Translations under genes and position numbers: made by a program
In this document: positions 36,823 to 50,490 of the stretch, piece by piece
Position numbering within the stretch: position 1 is the stretch's first letter
How the letters are laid out: the number at the start of each line of letters is the position of its first letter
NCBI GenBank assembly: GCA_009728235.1
Contig: WNZI01000003.1
Coordinates: 62,001 to 126,000 of the forward strand
From: Vibrio cholerae
Lineage (GTDB): Bacteria; Actinomycetota; Actinomycetes; Actinomycetales; Micrococcaceae
Reading direction: 5' to 3'
DNA: 64,000 nucleotides
Notes under the pieces: generated by a model
Told to the model about the DNA's origin: nothing
The model's input: the letters and a program-made list of their open reading frames with translations, nothing else
Database searches by the model: none

Positions 36823-37947
36823 GTGAAATTCAGAGTTGAGCGGGATGTACTTGCAGAGGCTGTTTCGTGGACCGCCCGTTCGCTGTCGCCCCGACCGCCC
36901 GTCCCCGTCCTGGCCGGGCTGCTCATCAAAGCCGAAGGCGGGACCCTGAGTCTGGCGAGCTTCGACTACGAGATCTCCGCGAGGTTGGAGATCGCCGCCG
37001 ACGTCCTGGAGGAGGGGACCATCCTCGTCTCAGGCCGGCTCCTCGCCGACATCTGCCGTAGCCTTCCCTCCGCCCCCGTCGAGGTGGCTACGGATGGCTC
37101 GAAGGTCACCCTGACCTGCAGGAACAGCCGTTTCAACCTGGCGACCATGCCGGAGGGCGAATACCCGGAACTGCCGAAACTTCCCGCTGTCAGCGGCGTC
37201 GTCGACGGCGAGGCTTTCGCCCAGGCCGTCTCCCAGGTCATCATCGCCGCGAGCCGTGACGACACCCTGCCCATCCTGACCGGCGTGAGGATGGAGATCG
37301 AGGACGATCTCATCACCCTCCTCGCCACCGACAGGTACCGTCTCGCTCTGCGTGAGGTGTCCTGGAAACCCACGACACCGGGCATCTCGACGAGTGCACT
37401 GGTCAAAGCGAAGACCCTGAACGAGGTCGCCAAGACCCTCGGCGGTGCCGGTGACCTGAACATCGCCTTCTCGGATGACTCCGAGCTCATCGGCTTCGAG
37501 TCCGGTGGCCGGCGCACCACCTCACTGCTGGTCGACGGGGACTACCCCAAGATCCGGTCGCTCTTCCCCGACAACACCCCCATCCACGCCACGGTGCAGA
37601 CGAGCACCCTGGTGGAAGCTGTTCGCCGCGTCTCCCTCGTCGCGGAGCGCAATACTCCCGTCCGTCTGGCATTCACGGAGGGCCAGGTGGCACTGGACGC
37701 CGGCACGGGTGAGGATGCCCAGGCTTCCGAGGTGATCGAAGCGACCCTCGACGGTGACGACATCACGGTCGCCTTCAATCCCCACTACCTGAGCGAGGGG
37801 CTCGGCGCGTTCAACAGCCCGTTCGTCAGGTTCTCCTTTACCTCACCACCGAAGCCGGCGGTCATCTCTGCTCAGGAAGACGCCGCGGGCGAGGACAGGG
37901 AAGACTACAGGTACCTGCTGATGCCCGTCCGGTTGCCGAACCAGTAA
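36823..37947 (+). CDS. dnaN: DNA polymerase III beta sliding clamp
   Basis: The 374-residue clamp has the usual three-domain length and typical segments: MKFRVERDVLAEAVSWTARS, PVPVLAGLLIKAEGG, SRDDTLPILTGVRMEIEDD, ATDRYRLALREVSW and the C-terminal YLLMPVRL that forms the partner-binding pocket. It follows oriC and precedes gnd with 66 nt between. Confidence 0.97.
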   Translation: MKFRVERDVLAEAVSWTARSLSPRPPVPVLAGLLIKAEGGTLSLASFDYEISARLEIAADVLEEGTILVSGRLLADICRSLPSAPVEVATDGSKVTLTCRNSRFNLATMPEGEYPELPKLPAVSGVVDGEAFAQAVSQVIIAASRDDTLPILTGVRMEIEDDLITLLATDRYRLALREVSWKPTTPGISTSALVKAKTLNEVAKTLGGAGDLNIAFSDDSELIGFESGGRRTTSLLVDGDYPKIRSLFPDNTPIHATVQTSTLVEAVRRVSLVAERNTPVRLAFTEGQVALDAGTGEDAQASEVIEATLDGDDITVAFNPHYLSEGLGAFNSPFVRFSFTSPPKPAVISAQEDAAGEDREDYRYLLMPVRLPNQ

Positions 37948-38013
37948 CCGACGGACCGCAGGGACTCCGGTTCGCGCGAACGGCGACCGGAACATCGTCA
38001 GAAAGAGAAGCTC

Positions 38014-38910
38014 ATGCACATCGGCCTCATCGGACTCGGAAAAATGGGATTCAACATGAGGGAGCGGCTCCGCGACAAGGGGATCGAGGTCACCGGATTC
38101 GACCGCGATCCAGACCTCACCGACGTGGCCGACCTGGCCGGACTGGCCGCCGCCATCCCGGCACCGCGGATCATCTGGGTGATGGTTCCCGCAGGGCAGA
38201 TCACCGACGCCGTGGTGAAGGACCTGTCCGAGGTCCTGTCCGAGGGTGACATGGTGATCGACGGTGGCAACTCGAAGTTCACCGACGACCAGATCCACGC
38301 GACCCTCCTGGCACAGAAGGGCATCCGCTTCCTCGACTGCGGAGTCTCGGGCGGTGTGTGGGGGCGTGAGAACGGGTACGGTCTGATGGCCGGCGGGAGC
38401 CATGACGACGTCGACCTCGCCATGCCGATCTTCGACGCGCTCCGCCCCGAGGGCAACCGCGAGGAGAGCTTCGTCCATGTGGGCGACGTCGGAGCCGGCC
38501 ACTACGCCAAGATGGTCCACAACGGCATCGAGTACGGACTGATGCAGTCCTACGCCGAGGGATACGAACTCCTCGAGGCCAAGGACATCGTCAAGGACGT
38601 GCACGGCACTTTCGCCGCCTGGCAGAAAGGGACGGTCGTCCGATCGTGGCTCCTGGACCTGCTGGTGAAGGCCCTGCAGGAGGACCCGGGACTGTCCCGG
38701 ATCGCAGGATACGTGGAGGATTCGGGCGAGGGACGATGGACGGTCGAGGAAGCGATCGCCAACTCGGTACCGGCACCGGCGATCACAGCGGCGCTTTTCG
38801 CCCGCTTCGCCTCCCGTCAGGAAGACTCCCCCTCGATGAAGATGGTCTCTGCGCTGCGCAACCAGTTCGGCGGTCATGCCGTGAGACCAGCCCAGCAGAA
38901 ACCCGAGTAA
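38014..38910 (+). CDS. gnd: 6-phosphogluconate dehydrogenase, decarboxylating (short form)
   Basis: The 298-residue enzyme is the short form of 6-phosphogluconate dehydrogenase. It has the NAD(P)-binding HIGLIGLGKMGFNMRERL, the substrate motifs IDGGNSKFTD and DCGVSGGVWGRENGYGLM, and the catalytic-helix region GHYAKMVHNGIEYGLMQSYA. It produces ribulose 5-phosphate and reducing power. Its place between dnaN and recF is standard for Actinobacteria. It starts at the ATG after AGAAAGAGAAGCTC. Confidence 0.93.
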   Translation: MHIGLIGLGKMGFNMRERLRDKGIEVTGFDRDPDLTDVADLAGLAAAIPAPRIIWVMVPAGQITDAVVKDLSEVLSEGDMVIDGGNSKFTDDQIHATLLAQKGIRFLDCGVSGGVWGRENGYGLMAGGSHDDVDLAMPIFDALRPEGNREESFVHVGDVGAGHYAKMVHNGIEYGLMQSYAEGYELLEAKDIVKDVHGTFAAWQKGTVVRSWLLDLLVKALQEDPGLSRIAGYVEDSGEGRWTVEEAIANSVPAPAITAALFARFASRQEDSPSMKMVSALRNQFGGHAVRPAQQKPE

Positions 38911-38920
38911 GTGGTGCCCG

Positions 38921-40177
38921 GTGTACGTTGAGCACCTCTCGCTCACCGGGTTCCGGAGCTACGGACAACTCGACACGGTGGTGGAGCCCGGCATCACGGT
39001 CTTCGTCGGGCCCAACGGGGTGGGCAAGACCAACATCGTCGAGGCGATCGGATACCTCGCCACCCTCTCCTCCCATCGGGTCAGCACCGACAAGCCGCTG
39101 ATCGCTTTCGGTGAGGAACGCGCGATCATCCGCGGAAAGCTCGTCCGCGGGGAGCAACGCACCAGCGTCGAGGTCGAGATCAACGCCCTGACGGCCAACC
39201 GGGCGCGGATCAATCGGTCGAACCCGGTGCGGGCCCGTGATGCGGCGGGGATCCTCAAGACGGTCCTCTTCGCCCCGGAGGACCTCGCGCTGGTCAAAGG
39301 TGATCCGTCCGGTCGCCGTCGCTACCTCGACGACGTCATGGTGTCACTCCTGCCGCATCAGTCGGCGTTGCGCTCCGATTACGAGCGCGTGCTCAGACAG
39401 CGCAATGCCCTGTTGAAGTCGGCGCGGGCGGCCGGCCGGTTCTCCTCGTCGCACGAGGCCACCCTGGATGTATGGGACCAGCACCTCGCCGAGGCGGGGG
39501 CTGCGCTGCTGGCGGCCAGGATCCTGCTGGTGGACAAGCTCCGCCCCCACGTCGGGCGCGCGTACGAGGAGCTGACGGACGGTTCCAAGCGGGCCGACCT
39601 GATGTACGTCTCGACAGTGTCCTCGGCGGCCGAGCTTCCGGGTGCCGGGGACGACGACGCGGTCGGGCCGCGTGACGACGCGCAGGAGGTGCTCCGCGAG
39701 CTGTCACTGCCCGAGCTGACGCAGCTGTTCACGAGCACTCTTCTGCGCCATCGCCGGAAGGAGCTCGACAGGGGTGTGTCGCTGGTCGGGCCCCACCGTG
39801 ACGAACTGGCGCTCCTGCTGGGACAGGTCCCCGCGAAGGGCTATGCATCCCACGGTGAGACCTGGTCGATGGCACTGGCGCTGAGACTGGCTTCCTACTA
39901 CCTCCTGCTCGAGGAGGATCCCACTCCGGGCGGTGATCCGGTCCTCATCCTCGACGACGTGTTCGCGGAACTCGACACCCAGCGGCGGACACGTCTCGCG
40001 GCCATCGTCGCACCGGCCGAACAGGTCCTCGTCACAGCCGCTGTCGGGGACGACATCCCTGCTGAACTCTCCGGACGCCAGCTGAGAGTGGTCCCGGGGG
40101 GTATCGACCCCGGTGCTGTGCCGCCGGAAGGGACGACCGATCCTGCACCGGGCGAGCGGCAGGTCGACCGTGGCTGA
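38921..40177 (+). CDS. recF: DNA replication and repair protein RecF
   Basis: The 418-residue SMC-like ATPase starts at a GTG at 38921 and reads YVEHLSLTGFRSYGQLD, then Walker A FVGPNGVGKTNIVEAIGYLA. The C-terminal half has LVGPHRDELALLLG, the signature SHGETWSMALALRLASYYLL and Walker B ILDDVFAELD. It helps RecA load at gaps. A 30-residue Pro/Asp-rich C-terminal tail extends beyond the usual end. It overlaps the next gene by 8 nt. Confidence 0.95.
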   Translation: MYVEHLSLTGFRSYGQLDTVVEPGITVFVGPNGVGKTNIVEAIGYLATLSSHRVSTDKPLIAFGEERAIIRGKLVRGEQRTSVEVEINALTANRARINRSNPVRARDAAGILKTVLFAPEDLALVKGDPSGRRRYLDDVMVSLLPHQSALRSDYERVLRQRNALLKSARAAGRFSSSHEATLDVWDQHLAEAGAALLAARILLVDKLRPHVGRAYEELTDGSKRADLMYVSTVSSAAELPGAGDDDAVGPRDDAQEVLRELSLPELTQLFTSTLLRHRRKELDRGVSLVGPHRDELALLLGQVPAKGYASHGETWSMALALRLASYYLLLEEDPTPGGDPVLILDDVFAELDTQRRTRLAAIVAPAEQVLVTAAVGDDIPAELSGRQLRVVPGGIDPGAVPPEGTTDPAPGERQVDRG

Positions 40178-40808
40178 GCGTGGAACGAACGACGGGCCTG
40201 TCGGCGGATCCGGGCAGGGCGATGAAGGCCGTACCCGACAGGACGGAGTGCCGAAGGAGGCAGCGGATCCCTCGCGGACGGATACGGGAGAACCCGCAGG
40301 GAGGGATGGTTTCCCCGAGCAGGATGCGCCACAGGCGCTGCTCAACAGGCTGCGGAGTGCGTCGTCATCCAGGGGCACTCCGAGGGAGGCACCCTCGACC
40401 CGTTCGGGCAAGGCGGCACGACGCCGGTACTCACCCGAGCCCGTCTACGGCGGGAGGGACCCGGAAGGGCTGGGCACCGTCTTCTCGCGGATGCTCTCCG
40501 AGCGCGGATGGAAATCACCCGTGGCCATCGGTTCGGTCCTGGCGCGCTGGGGCGAGATCGTCGGGTCCGACATCGCGGCGCACTGCGTCCCCGAGAGCTT
40601 CGACGCCGATACCGTGCTGGTGAGGTGCGACTCCACCGCCTGGGCCACACAGTTACGCCTCATCACCCCCCAGGTCCTGCAGAGGTTCGAGGCCGAGCTC
40701 GGGGCCGGTGTCGTGACGCGCCTCTCCGTCATCGGTCCGGCGGCGCCGAGCTGGCGCAAGGGCGGCCGCTCGGTGAAGGGGCGGGGGCCAAGGGACACCT
40801 ACGGGTGA
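40170..40808 (+). CDS. DUF721/DciA-like protein
   Basis: The GTG at 40170 overlaps the recF stop (GTGGCTGA) and gives a 212-residue protein. The first 95 residues are hydrophilic and probably disordered. The last 100 form the DUF721 domain: GLGTVFSRMLSERGWKSPVA, RWGEIVGSDIAAHCVPESF, LVRCDSTAWATQLRLITPQV. DciA-type members load the replicative helicase in bacteria that lack DnaC, so its place between recF and gyrB near the origin is meaningful. The direct role here is inferred. Confidence 0.85.
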   Translation: MAERGTNDGPVGGSGQGDEGRTRQDGVPKEAADPSRTDTGEPAGRDGFPEQDAPQALLNRLRSASSSRGTPREAPSTRSGKAARRRYSPEPVYGGRDPEGLGTVFSRMLSERGWKSPVAIGSVLARWGEIVGSDIAAHCVPESFDADTVLVRCDSTAWATQLRLITPQVLQRFEAELGAGVVTRLSVIGPAAPSWRKGGRSVKGRGPRDTYG

Positions 40809-40837
40809 TGGTGGAGATGACGGTTCAGGCCCCGTGA

Positions 40838-43090
<2,253 letters not shown>

Positions 43091-43091
43091 T

Positions 43092-43181
43092 GCGTGACTC
43101 CGGCATCCTGCCGGCGCAACGAAATCTGCTCGTTCCTCGCAGATATTAAAGCGCCTACACAGGATGCCGGAGCCACCACGC
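43092..43181. repeat. Nested inverted repeat between gyrB and gyrA
   Basis: Four pairs of arms nest in order: GCGTG/CACGC (43092-43096, 43177-43181), a perfect 13-bp pair CTCCGGCATCCTG/CAGGATGCCGGAG (43098-43110, 43160-43172), GGCGC/GCGCC (43113-43117, 43151-43155) and ATCTGC/GCAGAT (43124-43129, 43139-43144). The RNA could fold into one long interrupted hairpin of about 90 nt. No T tract follows, so it is not a classical intrinsic terminator. Confidence 0.75.
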
Positions 43182-43233
43182 CTCAGTCACGCCGGTAGCG
43201 CAGGACACAAGACATGACGAACGGAACTGATTC

Positions 43234-45899
<2,666 letters not shown>

Positions 45900-45903
<4 letters not shown>

Positions 45904-46433
45904 GCTCGGCCAACACCAACCGCGCGGTCCAATGGACAGGTGCGGACGTCCGGGGCTCCCCCGCGCGTGAACGCCCCGGCTCGCCCGACCCAGCGTCCGG
46001 CATCCGCGGGTGGCAGTCGGGGCGTCCCGGACAACGCCCGGGCCTGGTCAAGCCGGCGCCGAAGGCGAAGGCCCGCAAGGCCCGCCTGCTCGTCAGCAAG
46101 GTGGACCCCTGGTCCGTGCTGAAGATGTCGTTCCTGCTCTCGGTCGCGCTCGGTATCGTGACGGTCGTCGCCTCGTTCGTCATCTGGACCGTCCTCGACC
46201 TCACGGGTATCTTCGATGGCGTGAACGAGCTCCTGCGCGAGATCGCCGGTTCGGAGAACGGCGGGTTCGACCTGCGTCAGTTCGCGTCCCTCCCGCAGGT
46301 CCTGTCCTTCGCGACCATCATCGCCGTCGTGAACGTCGTCCTCCTGACCGCTCTCGCCATGCTGTCGGCAGTGCTCTACAACATCTCCTCGACCCTGGTC
46401 GGCGGTATCGGAGTGACACTGACGGACGACTAG
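45900..46433 (+). CDS. DUF3566 membrane protein (Rv0007-like)
   Basis: The 177-residue protein starts at a GTG overlapping the gyrA stop (GTGA). A Pro/Arg-rich N-terminus of 65 residues leads to the DUF3566 domain, [20 protein letters not shown], with membrane helices near residues 75-100 and 135-165 around a short extracytoplasmic loop. Members downstream of gyrA are conserved in Actinobacteria. No biochemical function is known. Coupling to gyrA is likely. Confidence 0.88.
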
Positions 46434-46464
46434 GGAACCGTCCTCTTCGGCCGGCGTCCGCGAT

Positions 46465-46494
46465 TTGATGATTGCGGAGGCACTACTGTAAAGT
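46465..46494 (+). promoter_or_regulatory. Promoter of the tRNA-Ile transcript
   Basis: TTGATG (46465-46470) and TAAAGT (46489-46494) are separated by 18 nt, about 25 nt before the tRNA-Ile gene, a vegetative-type promoter. Confidence 0.5.
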
Positions 46495-46519
46495 CGTGTC
46501 TCGGCCCGAAGAGGTATCG

Positions 46520-46593
46520 GGGCGTATAGCTCAGGCGGTTAGAGCGCTTCGCTGATAACGAAGAGGTCCCAGGTTCAAGTCCTGGTACGCCCA
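46520..46593 (+). tRNA. tRNA-Ile (anticodon GAT)
   Basis: A 74-nt cloverleaf has acceptor arms GGGCGTA and TACGCCC, the anticodon arm TTCGCTGATAACGAA with anticodon GAT, and the T arm with GGTTCAAGTCC. The discriminator is A, and CCA is not encoded. The origin-side position downstream of gyrA with tRNA-Ala nearby is conserved in Actinobacteria. Confidence 0.97.
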
Positions 46594-46630
46594 CGGATCC
46601 ACCACCGCAGGTAGCTGCAAGGAGACTGTT

Positions 46631-46747
46631 GTGAAGAGGTTGCTCATAGCGGCAGCTGCTGCGGCAGGAGTCCTCGTGTACAAGCGGTGGCAGGATTCGG
46701 AGAAGAGCAAGAACGTCTGGAGCAATGCGACGGACGACGTGGCGTAG
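46631..46747 (+). CDS. DLW-39-like small protein
   Basis: A GTG at 46631, after AAGGAGACTGTT, opens a 38-residue frame: a hydrophobic N-terminal helix (LLIAAAAAAGVLVYKRW) and a short charged tail SEKSKNVWSNATDDVA. Length, position after gyrA between two tRNA genes and the layout match the DLW-39 family. The name-giving DLW is NVW here. Function is unknown. Confidence 0.75.
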   Translation: MKRLLIAAAAAAGVLVYKRWQDSEKSKNVWSNATDDVA

Positions 46748-46789
46748 CCACGGATCAGACCAGCGCAGCAGTGCTGGACGGATCGACTC

Positions 46790-46862
46790 GGGGGCATGGC
46801 GCAATTGGTAGCGCACCTGCTTTGCAAGCAGGGGGTTCGGGGTTCGAGTCCCCGTGCCTCCA
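46790..46862 (+). tRNA. tRNA-Ala (anticodon TGC)
   Basis: A 73-nt cloverleaf has GGGGGCA/TGCCTCC acceptor arms with one G-U pair, the anticodon arm CCTGCTTTGCAAGCAGG with anticodon TGC, and the T arm GGTTCGAGTCC. CCA is not encoded. Confidence 0.97.
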
Positions 46863-46867
46863 CCGAG

Positions 46868-46898
46868 AGGAAGTCCCGGTCACCGACCGGGACTTCCT
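46868..46898 (+). terminator. Intrinsic terminator after tRNA-Ala
   Basis: A perfect 13-bp stem (AGGAAGTCCCGGT and complement) with loop CACCG, followed by GCTTTAAC, begins 6 nt after the tRNA. Confidence 0.75.
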
Positions 46899-46950
46899 GC
46901 TTTAACAGCACCACCGCCAAGCACTCGTGCCGGTGCAATAGGGTTGCCCA

Positions 46951-47871
46951 GTGACCATCTTCCTGTCGATCCTGGGCGTCATCGGCGTCTCCGCCTCAGG
47001 ACCGATCATGGCTGCCACAGCCGCGCCGGTCCTGGCTATCGCGTTCTGGCGCAACCTGCTGGGTGCACTGCTCATGGGCGGGCCGGCGGTGGTGTCCAAG
47101 CGGGCGGAATTCGCGTCCCTCAGTCGGGCCGACGTCCGGCACCTGGTGATCGCAGCCGTCGCGCTGGCCCTGCACTTCGCGTGCTTCATCACGGCGCTCA
47201 AGCTCACCTCGGTCGCAGCGGCGACGGCGCTCGTCTGCCTTCAGGTCGCCTGGATCGCACTCTTCGACGCGGTGCTCGGGACCCGACCCCAGGGAGCCGT
47301 GGTCGCCGGACTGGGAGTGGCCTTCCTGGGCGTCGTCATCATCACGGGATTCGATCTCTCGCTGTCCAGGGAGGCACTCCTCGGAGATGTCCTCGCCCTG
47401 GCCGGTGGGGCGCTGGCAGGGATTTACCAGATGGCCGGTGCCGCCGCGCGCCGCACACTGTCCACGGGAACCTACACCACTCTGTGCTACGGGGCATGTG
47501 CGGTCATCCTCCTCGGTCTGTGCGCGTTCACGGGCCAGCCGATCACCGGTTTCCCGCCCGCGGCGTGGGCGGGAATCCTGGCCGTGACGCTCCTGGCCCA
47601 GATCATGGGGCACTCCGTCTTCAATCATCTGCTGGCCGTGATGAGCCCGCTCGTGGTGTCGATGATCATCCTTCTGGAGATACCGGGTGCTGCGATCCTG
47701 GCGGCGATCTTCCTGGGCGAGAAACTCCCCGCAGGGACCTACGGGGGACTGGCCATGATCCTCGTCGGCCTGGCCGTCGTCATCCGGGGGCAGCAGCGGC
47801 GCCGGAATCGCGGACGGACACTCGCGCAGGATCAACCCGCGGGGCCGCCTCCCGCACTGGGCGGCGAGTAA
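46951..47871 (+). CDS. EamA-family DMT transporter
   Basis: The 306-residue protein has about ten membrane helices arranged as two EamA repeats, with the conserved helix ends FWRNLLGALLMGGP and LALHFACFITALKLTSVAAA in the first repeat and SPLVVSMIILLEIPGAAILA with FLGEKLPAGTYGGLAMILVG in the second. EamA proteins export small metabolites such as amino acids. The substrate is not predictable. It starts at a GTG at 46951 and ends before a strong bidirectional terminator. Confidence 0.88.
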   Translation: MTIFLSILGVIGVSASGPIMAATAAPVLAIAFWRNLLGALLMGGPAVVSKRAEFASLSRADVRHLVIAAVALALHFACFITALKLTSVAAATALVCLQVAWIALFDAVLGTRPQGAVVAGLGVAFLGVVIITGFDLSLSREALLGDVLALAGGALAGIYQMAGAAARRTLSTGTYTTLCYGACAVILLGLCAFTGQPITGFPPAAWAGILAVTLLAQIMGHSVFNHLLAVMSPLVVSMIILLEIPGAAILAAIFLGEKLPAGTYGGLAMILVGLAVVIRGQQRRRNRGRTLAQDQPAGPPPALGGE

Positions 47872-47883
47872 CACCCGGAGACG

Positions 47884-47918
47884 AAGGAAGACCCCCGATC
47901 CGCTCGGGGGTCTTCCTT
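47884..47918. terminator. Bidirectional intrinsic terminator
   Basis: A perfect 15-bp stem (AAGGAAGACCCCCGA and complement) with loop TCCGC carries T residues on the plus side and A/T on the other. It separates the convergent EamA and 304-residue protein genes. Confidence 0.85.
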
Positions 47919-47942
47919 TTCATCATGGTCTTCGGGGGAGAA

Positions 47943-48857
47943 TCAGGCCTTCATGTCGTCCGACGGCTTCGCCGCGTGCTTCGCGGTCTCCGTGACGTCC
48001 TTGGCCTTGTCAGCGACGGTCTCAGCCGCTCCTGCCGCCGTGTTCACGGAACTGTCAGCAGCGCCCTTGTCCGCGGCTGCCCGGTCTGCCGCTTCCTTGA
48101 TGGTTGCCACGACCTCCTTGGCTTCCTGTGACTTCTGGCTCGATACCGGTGCCGGCGTCGCCTTGATCGGAGCGGGGGTCTTCCAGGGATCCTCGACCGG
48201 CTTGGAGGCACGCCACGCCGCGACGCCCGCGACGAGCGCGGCCACGATGACACCGACGACGAGCCAGCCCTTGCCGGACTTCCGTGACGAGTTCTTCCGA
48301 AGCTCCTTCGACGCCTGCATCGTCGCATCAGCGAGGCGCTTCTGGGCGTTCTTCACGGCCTTCTTGTCACCGGTGACCTTCGTGACGGCCTTCTCGATGA
48401 CGGACGGAACGGTCGCACCGGCCAGGGAACGGGAGGCGCTGTCGGCGGCCTCTCCGAGCTTGGTCGAAAGGGCCGGCAGGTAGTCGTCCACGACCTTGCC
48501 CTTGGCCGCGTTGATCGCCGGTGCCGCCTTGTCCAGGGTCTCCTGGATCCTGGGTGTGGTGTCGTCGATGACCTGCGAGATGCGGGGGCCCACCTTGTCG
48601 AGTCCGTCCTGGATTCGAGGGGTGACGACAGCGATGCCACCCGAGATGCTTTCCGCCGCCTTGCGGTAGGTGTCCTGCAGAGCTGGGCCGGCGGTCTCGA
48701 TGCCCTTGTCCCAGCGTGGCTTCGCCCAGTCGTAGGCGGTGTTCACGTGGGGAGTGGCCCAGGCCTGTGCGGCCGTGGCGTTGGTCGCGAGCCCGGCCGC
48801 CAGTCCTGCAGCGAAGCCTGCCTCGAGCTCGGGAGTGACGCGTACGTTCTTCTTCAC
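47943..48857 (-). CDS. Unknown Ala/Lys-rich single-helix membrane protein
   Basis: The GTG at 48857 follows CTGGAGGTTTTT, so the 304-residue form is preferred over an upstream extension. Residues 1-170 are Ala-rich amphipathic helices with repeated units such as TPRIQDGLDKVGPRIS and TPRIQETLDKAAPAIN, reminiscent of apolipoprotein- or LEA-like helices. One membrane helix (GWLVVGVIVAALVAGVAAW) lies near residues 200-220, and an Ala/Asp/Lys-rich tail follows. Related frames exist in Micrococcaceae, but I know of no function. Coiled membrane-surface scaffolding is a guess. It is divergent from ppiA. Confidence 0.7.
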   Translation of the reverse strand: MKKNVRVTPELEAGFAAGLAAGLATNATAAQAWATPHVNTAYDWAKPRWDKGIETAGPALQDTYRKAAESISGGIAVVTPRIQDGLDKVGPRISQVIDDTTPRIQETLDKAAPAINAAKGKVVDDYLPALSTKLGEAADSASRSLAGATVPSVIEKAVTKVTGDKKAVKNAQKRLADATMQASKELRKNSSRKSGKGWLVVGVIVAALVAGVAAWRASKPVEDPWKTPAPIKATPAPVSSQKSQEAKEVVATIKEAADRAAADKGAADSSVNTAAGAAETVADKAKDVTETAKHAAKPSDDMKA

Positions 48858-49020
48858 AAAAACCTCCAGGGGGTGGTTACTCGTTTTCATCAGCCTACGT
48901 TGCATGGGCAGGGGGTGCCATCCGCCCTCGCACCCTCTGGCGCCGACGAGGTGCGTTTCACTGTGCGCGGAATGCCACCCCACCAGCTTATTGTCAGGAC
49001 GCGCGTGAAAGAATGGCGGT

Positions 49021-49563
49021 ATGACTGCTATCCCAACCGCACTTGCGACCATCCACACGAACCAGGGCACGATCAAGGTGAACCTCTTCGGTAATCACGC
49101 ACCGAAGACCGTCAAGAACTTCGTCGGCCTCGCCACGGGTGACATCACCTGGACGCACCCGCAGACCGGGGAGGAGACCAACCGTCCCCTCTACAGCGGT
49201 ACCGTCTTCCACCGCATCATCAAGGACTTCATGATCCAGGGCGGAGACCCGCTGGGCAAGGGCACCGGTGGACCGGGTTACACGTTCGACGACGAGATCA
49301 ACCCCGACCTGAGCTTCACCGAGCCCTACAAGCTGGCGATGGCCAACGCCGGGCTGCAGGGCGGGCGCGGTACCAACGGGTCGCAGTTCTTCATCACGTC
49401 GGTACCGACCACCTGGCTCCAGGGGAAGCACACCATCTTCGGTGATGTCACCGATGAGGAGTCCCGCAAGGTCGTCGACAACCTCAACGCCATCGCGACC
49501 GACATGAGGGACAAGCCCGTCGAGGACGTCGTCATCGAGAGCATCACCGTGGAACAGCTCTAA
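49021..49563 (+). CDS. ppiA: Cyclophilin-type peptidyl-prolyl isomerase
   Basis: The 180-residue cytoplasmic enzyme has the core cyclophilin motifs HRIIKDFMIQGGDPLGKGTG with the catalytic Arg, AMANAGLQGGRGTNGSQFFI and WLQGKHTIFGDVTDEESRKV. No signal peptide is present. It occupies the Rv0009 position and is followed after 4 nt by the rhomboid gene, so the two are likely cotranscribed. Confidence 0.95.
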   Translation: MTAIPTALATIHTNQGTIKVNLFGNHAPKTVKNFVGLATGDITWTHPQTGEETNRPLYSGTVFHRIIKDFMIQGGDPLGKGTGGPGYTFDDEINPDLSFTEPYKLAMANAGLQGGRGTNGSQFFITSVPTTWLQGKHTIFGDVTDEESRKVVDNLNAIATDMRDKPVEDVVIESITVEQL

Positions 49564-49567
49564 CAAA

Positions 49568-50440
49568 GTGTCCTACGGTGTCCCCGCGCCCGACGCCGGC
49601 GATCGACAGGCACCCGTCTGCCCGAGGCATCCGGATCGCGTCAGCTATGTGAGATGTCAGCGGTGCGGCAGGCCCGCATGCGCCGAGTGTCAGCGGCCGG
49701 CCGCCGTCGGGTTCCAGTGCGTCGACTGCGTGCGTGAGCAGGCCGCCAACACTCCGGTGCGGAAGAACGCCTTCGGCGGCGTCGCTCGCGGGGGTGCGCC
49801 CCTCGTGACCTACACACTCATCGGTGTGTGCATCGTGTTGTTCCTGCTCCAGTTCCTGATCCCGGGTGTCACCCGCGCGTTCTCCTACGCCCCGGTGTTC
49901 ACGGCGGGAGCAGGCGGGGTCATCCCTGCCGAACCATGGCGGATGGTGACCGCGGCGTTCCTGCATTCCCAGGGCTCGTTCCTGCATATCGCCTTCAACA
50001 TGTACGTGCTGTACATCCTGGGGAAGGAACTGGAACCGGCGATGGGCCGTGCACGTTTCCTGTCGCTATATCTCATCTCGGCGGTCGGCGGTTCCATCGG
50101 CGTCCTGTTGCTCAGCCAGCCGCTGCAGTACGTCGTCGGGGCGTCCGGAGCGGTCTTCGGTCTCTTCGGTGCCCTCTTCATCATCCAGCGCAAGAGGGGG
50201 GGCGACGTCCGGCAGATCGTGGTCCTGATCGCGATCAATGCCGTGCTCGGCTTCGTGGTGCCCAATATCGCGTGGCAGGCACACCTCGGAGGACTGGTGA
50301 CGGGAGCCGCCTGCGCGGCGGTCATCGCCTATGCGCCGAAGGGACCACGGCAGGCGCGTCTGCAGTGGCTGGGACTCGGAGGCGTCGTCGTGCTCCTGGC
50401 CCTGCTCACCCTTGCAGGAGTGTCGCTTCTTCCGCTCTAG
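49568..50440 (+). CDS. Rhomboid-family intramembrane serine protease with N-terminal zinc finger
   Basis: The GTG at 49568 gives 290 residues. A small zinc-finger-like region near residues 18-54 (CPRHPDRVSYVRCQRCGRPA then CAEC, CVDC) precedes six membrane helices. The catalytic pair is Ser193 in GASGAVFGLF and His239 in AHLGGLVTG, and the HIAFNMYVLY segment carries the oxyanion His/Asn. The active site is complete, so proteolysis is expected. The substrate is unknown. This is the Rv0110-type or Micrococcales layout beside ppiA. Confidence 0.9.
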   Translation: MSYGVPAPDAGDRQAPVCPRHPDRVSYVRCQRCGRPACAECQRPAAVGFQCVDCVREQAANTPVRKNAFGGVARGGAPLVTYTLIGVCIVLFLLQFLIPGVTRAFSYAPVFTAGAGGVIPAEPWRMVTAAFLHSQGSFLHIAFNMYVLYILGKELEPAMGRARFLSLYLISAVGGSIGVLLLSQPLQYVVGASGAVFGLFGALFIIQRKRGGDVRQIVVLIAINAVLGFVVPNIAWQAHLGGLVTGAACAAVIAYAPKGPRQARLQWLGLGGVVVLLALLTLAGVSLLPL

Positions 50441-50454
50441 TACCTGACGACGCA

Positions 50455-50484
50455 GCGGGGCCGGTACTGATGTACCGGCCCCGC
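50455..50484. terminator. Intrinsic terminator after the rhomboid gene
   Basis: A 12-bp stem (GCGGGGCCGGTA and complement) with loop CTGATG lies 15 nt after the stop. No strong T tract, but the stem is very stable. Confidence 0.65.
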
Positions 50485-50490
50485 ACTGCG

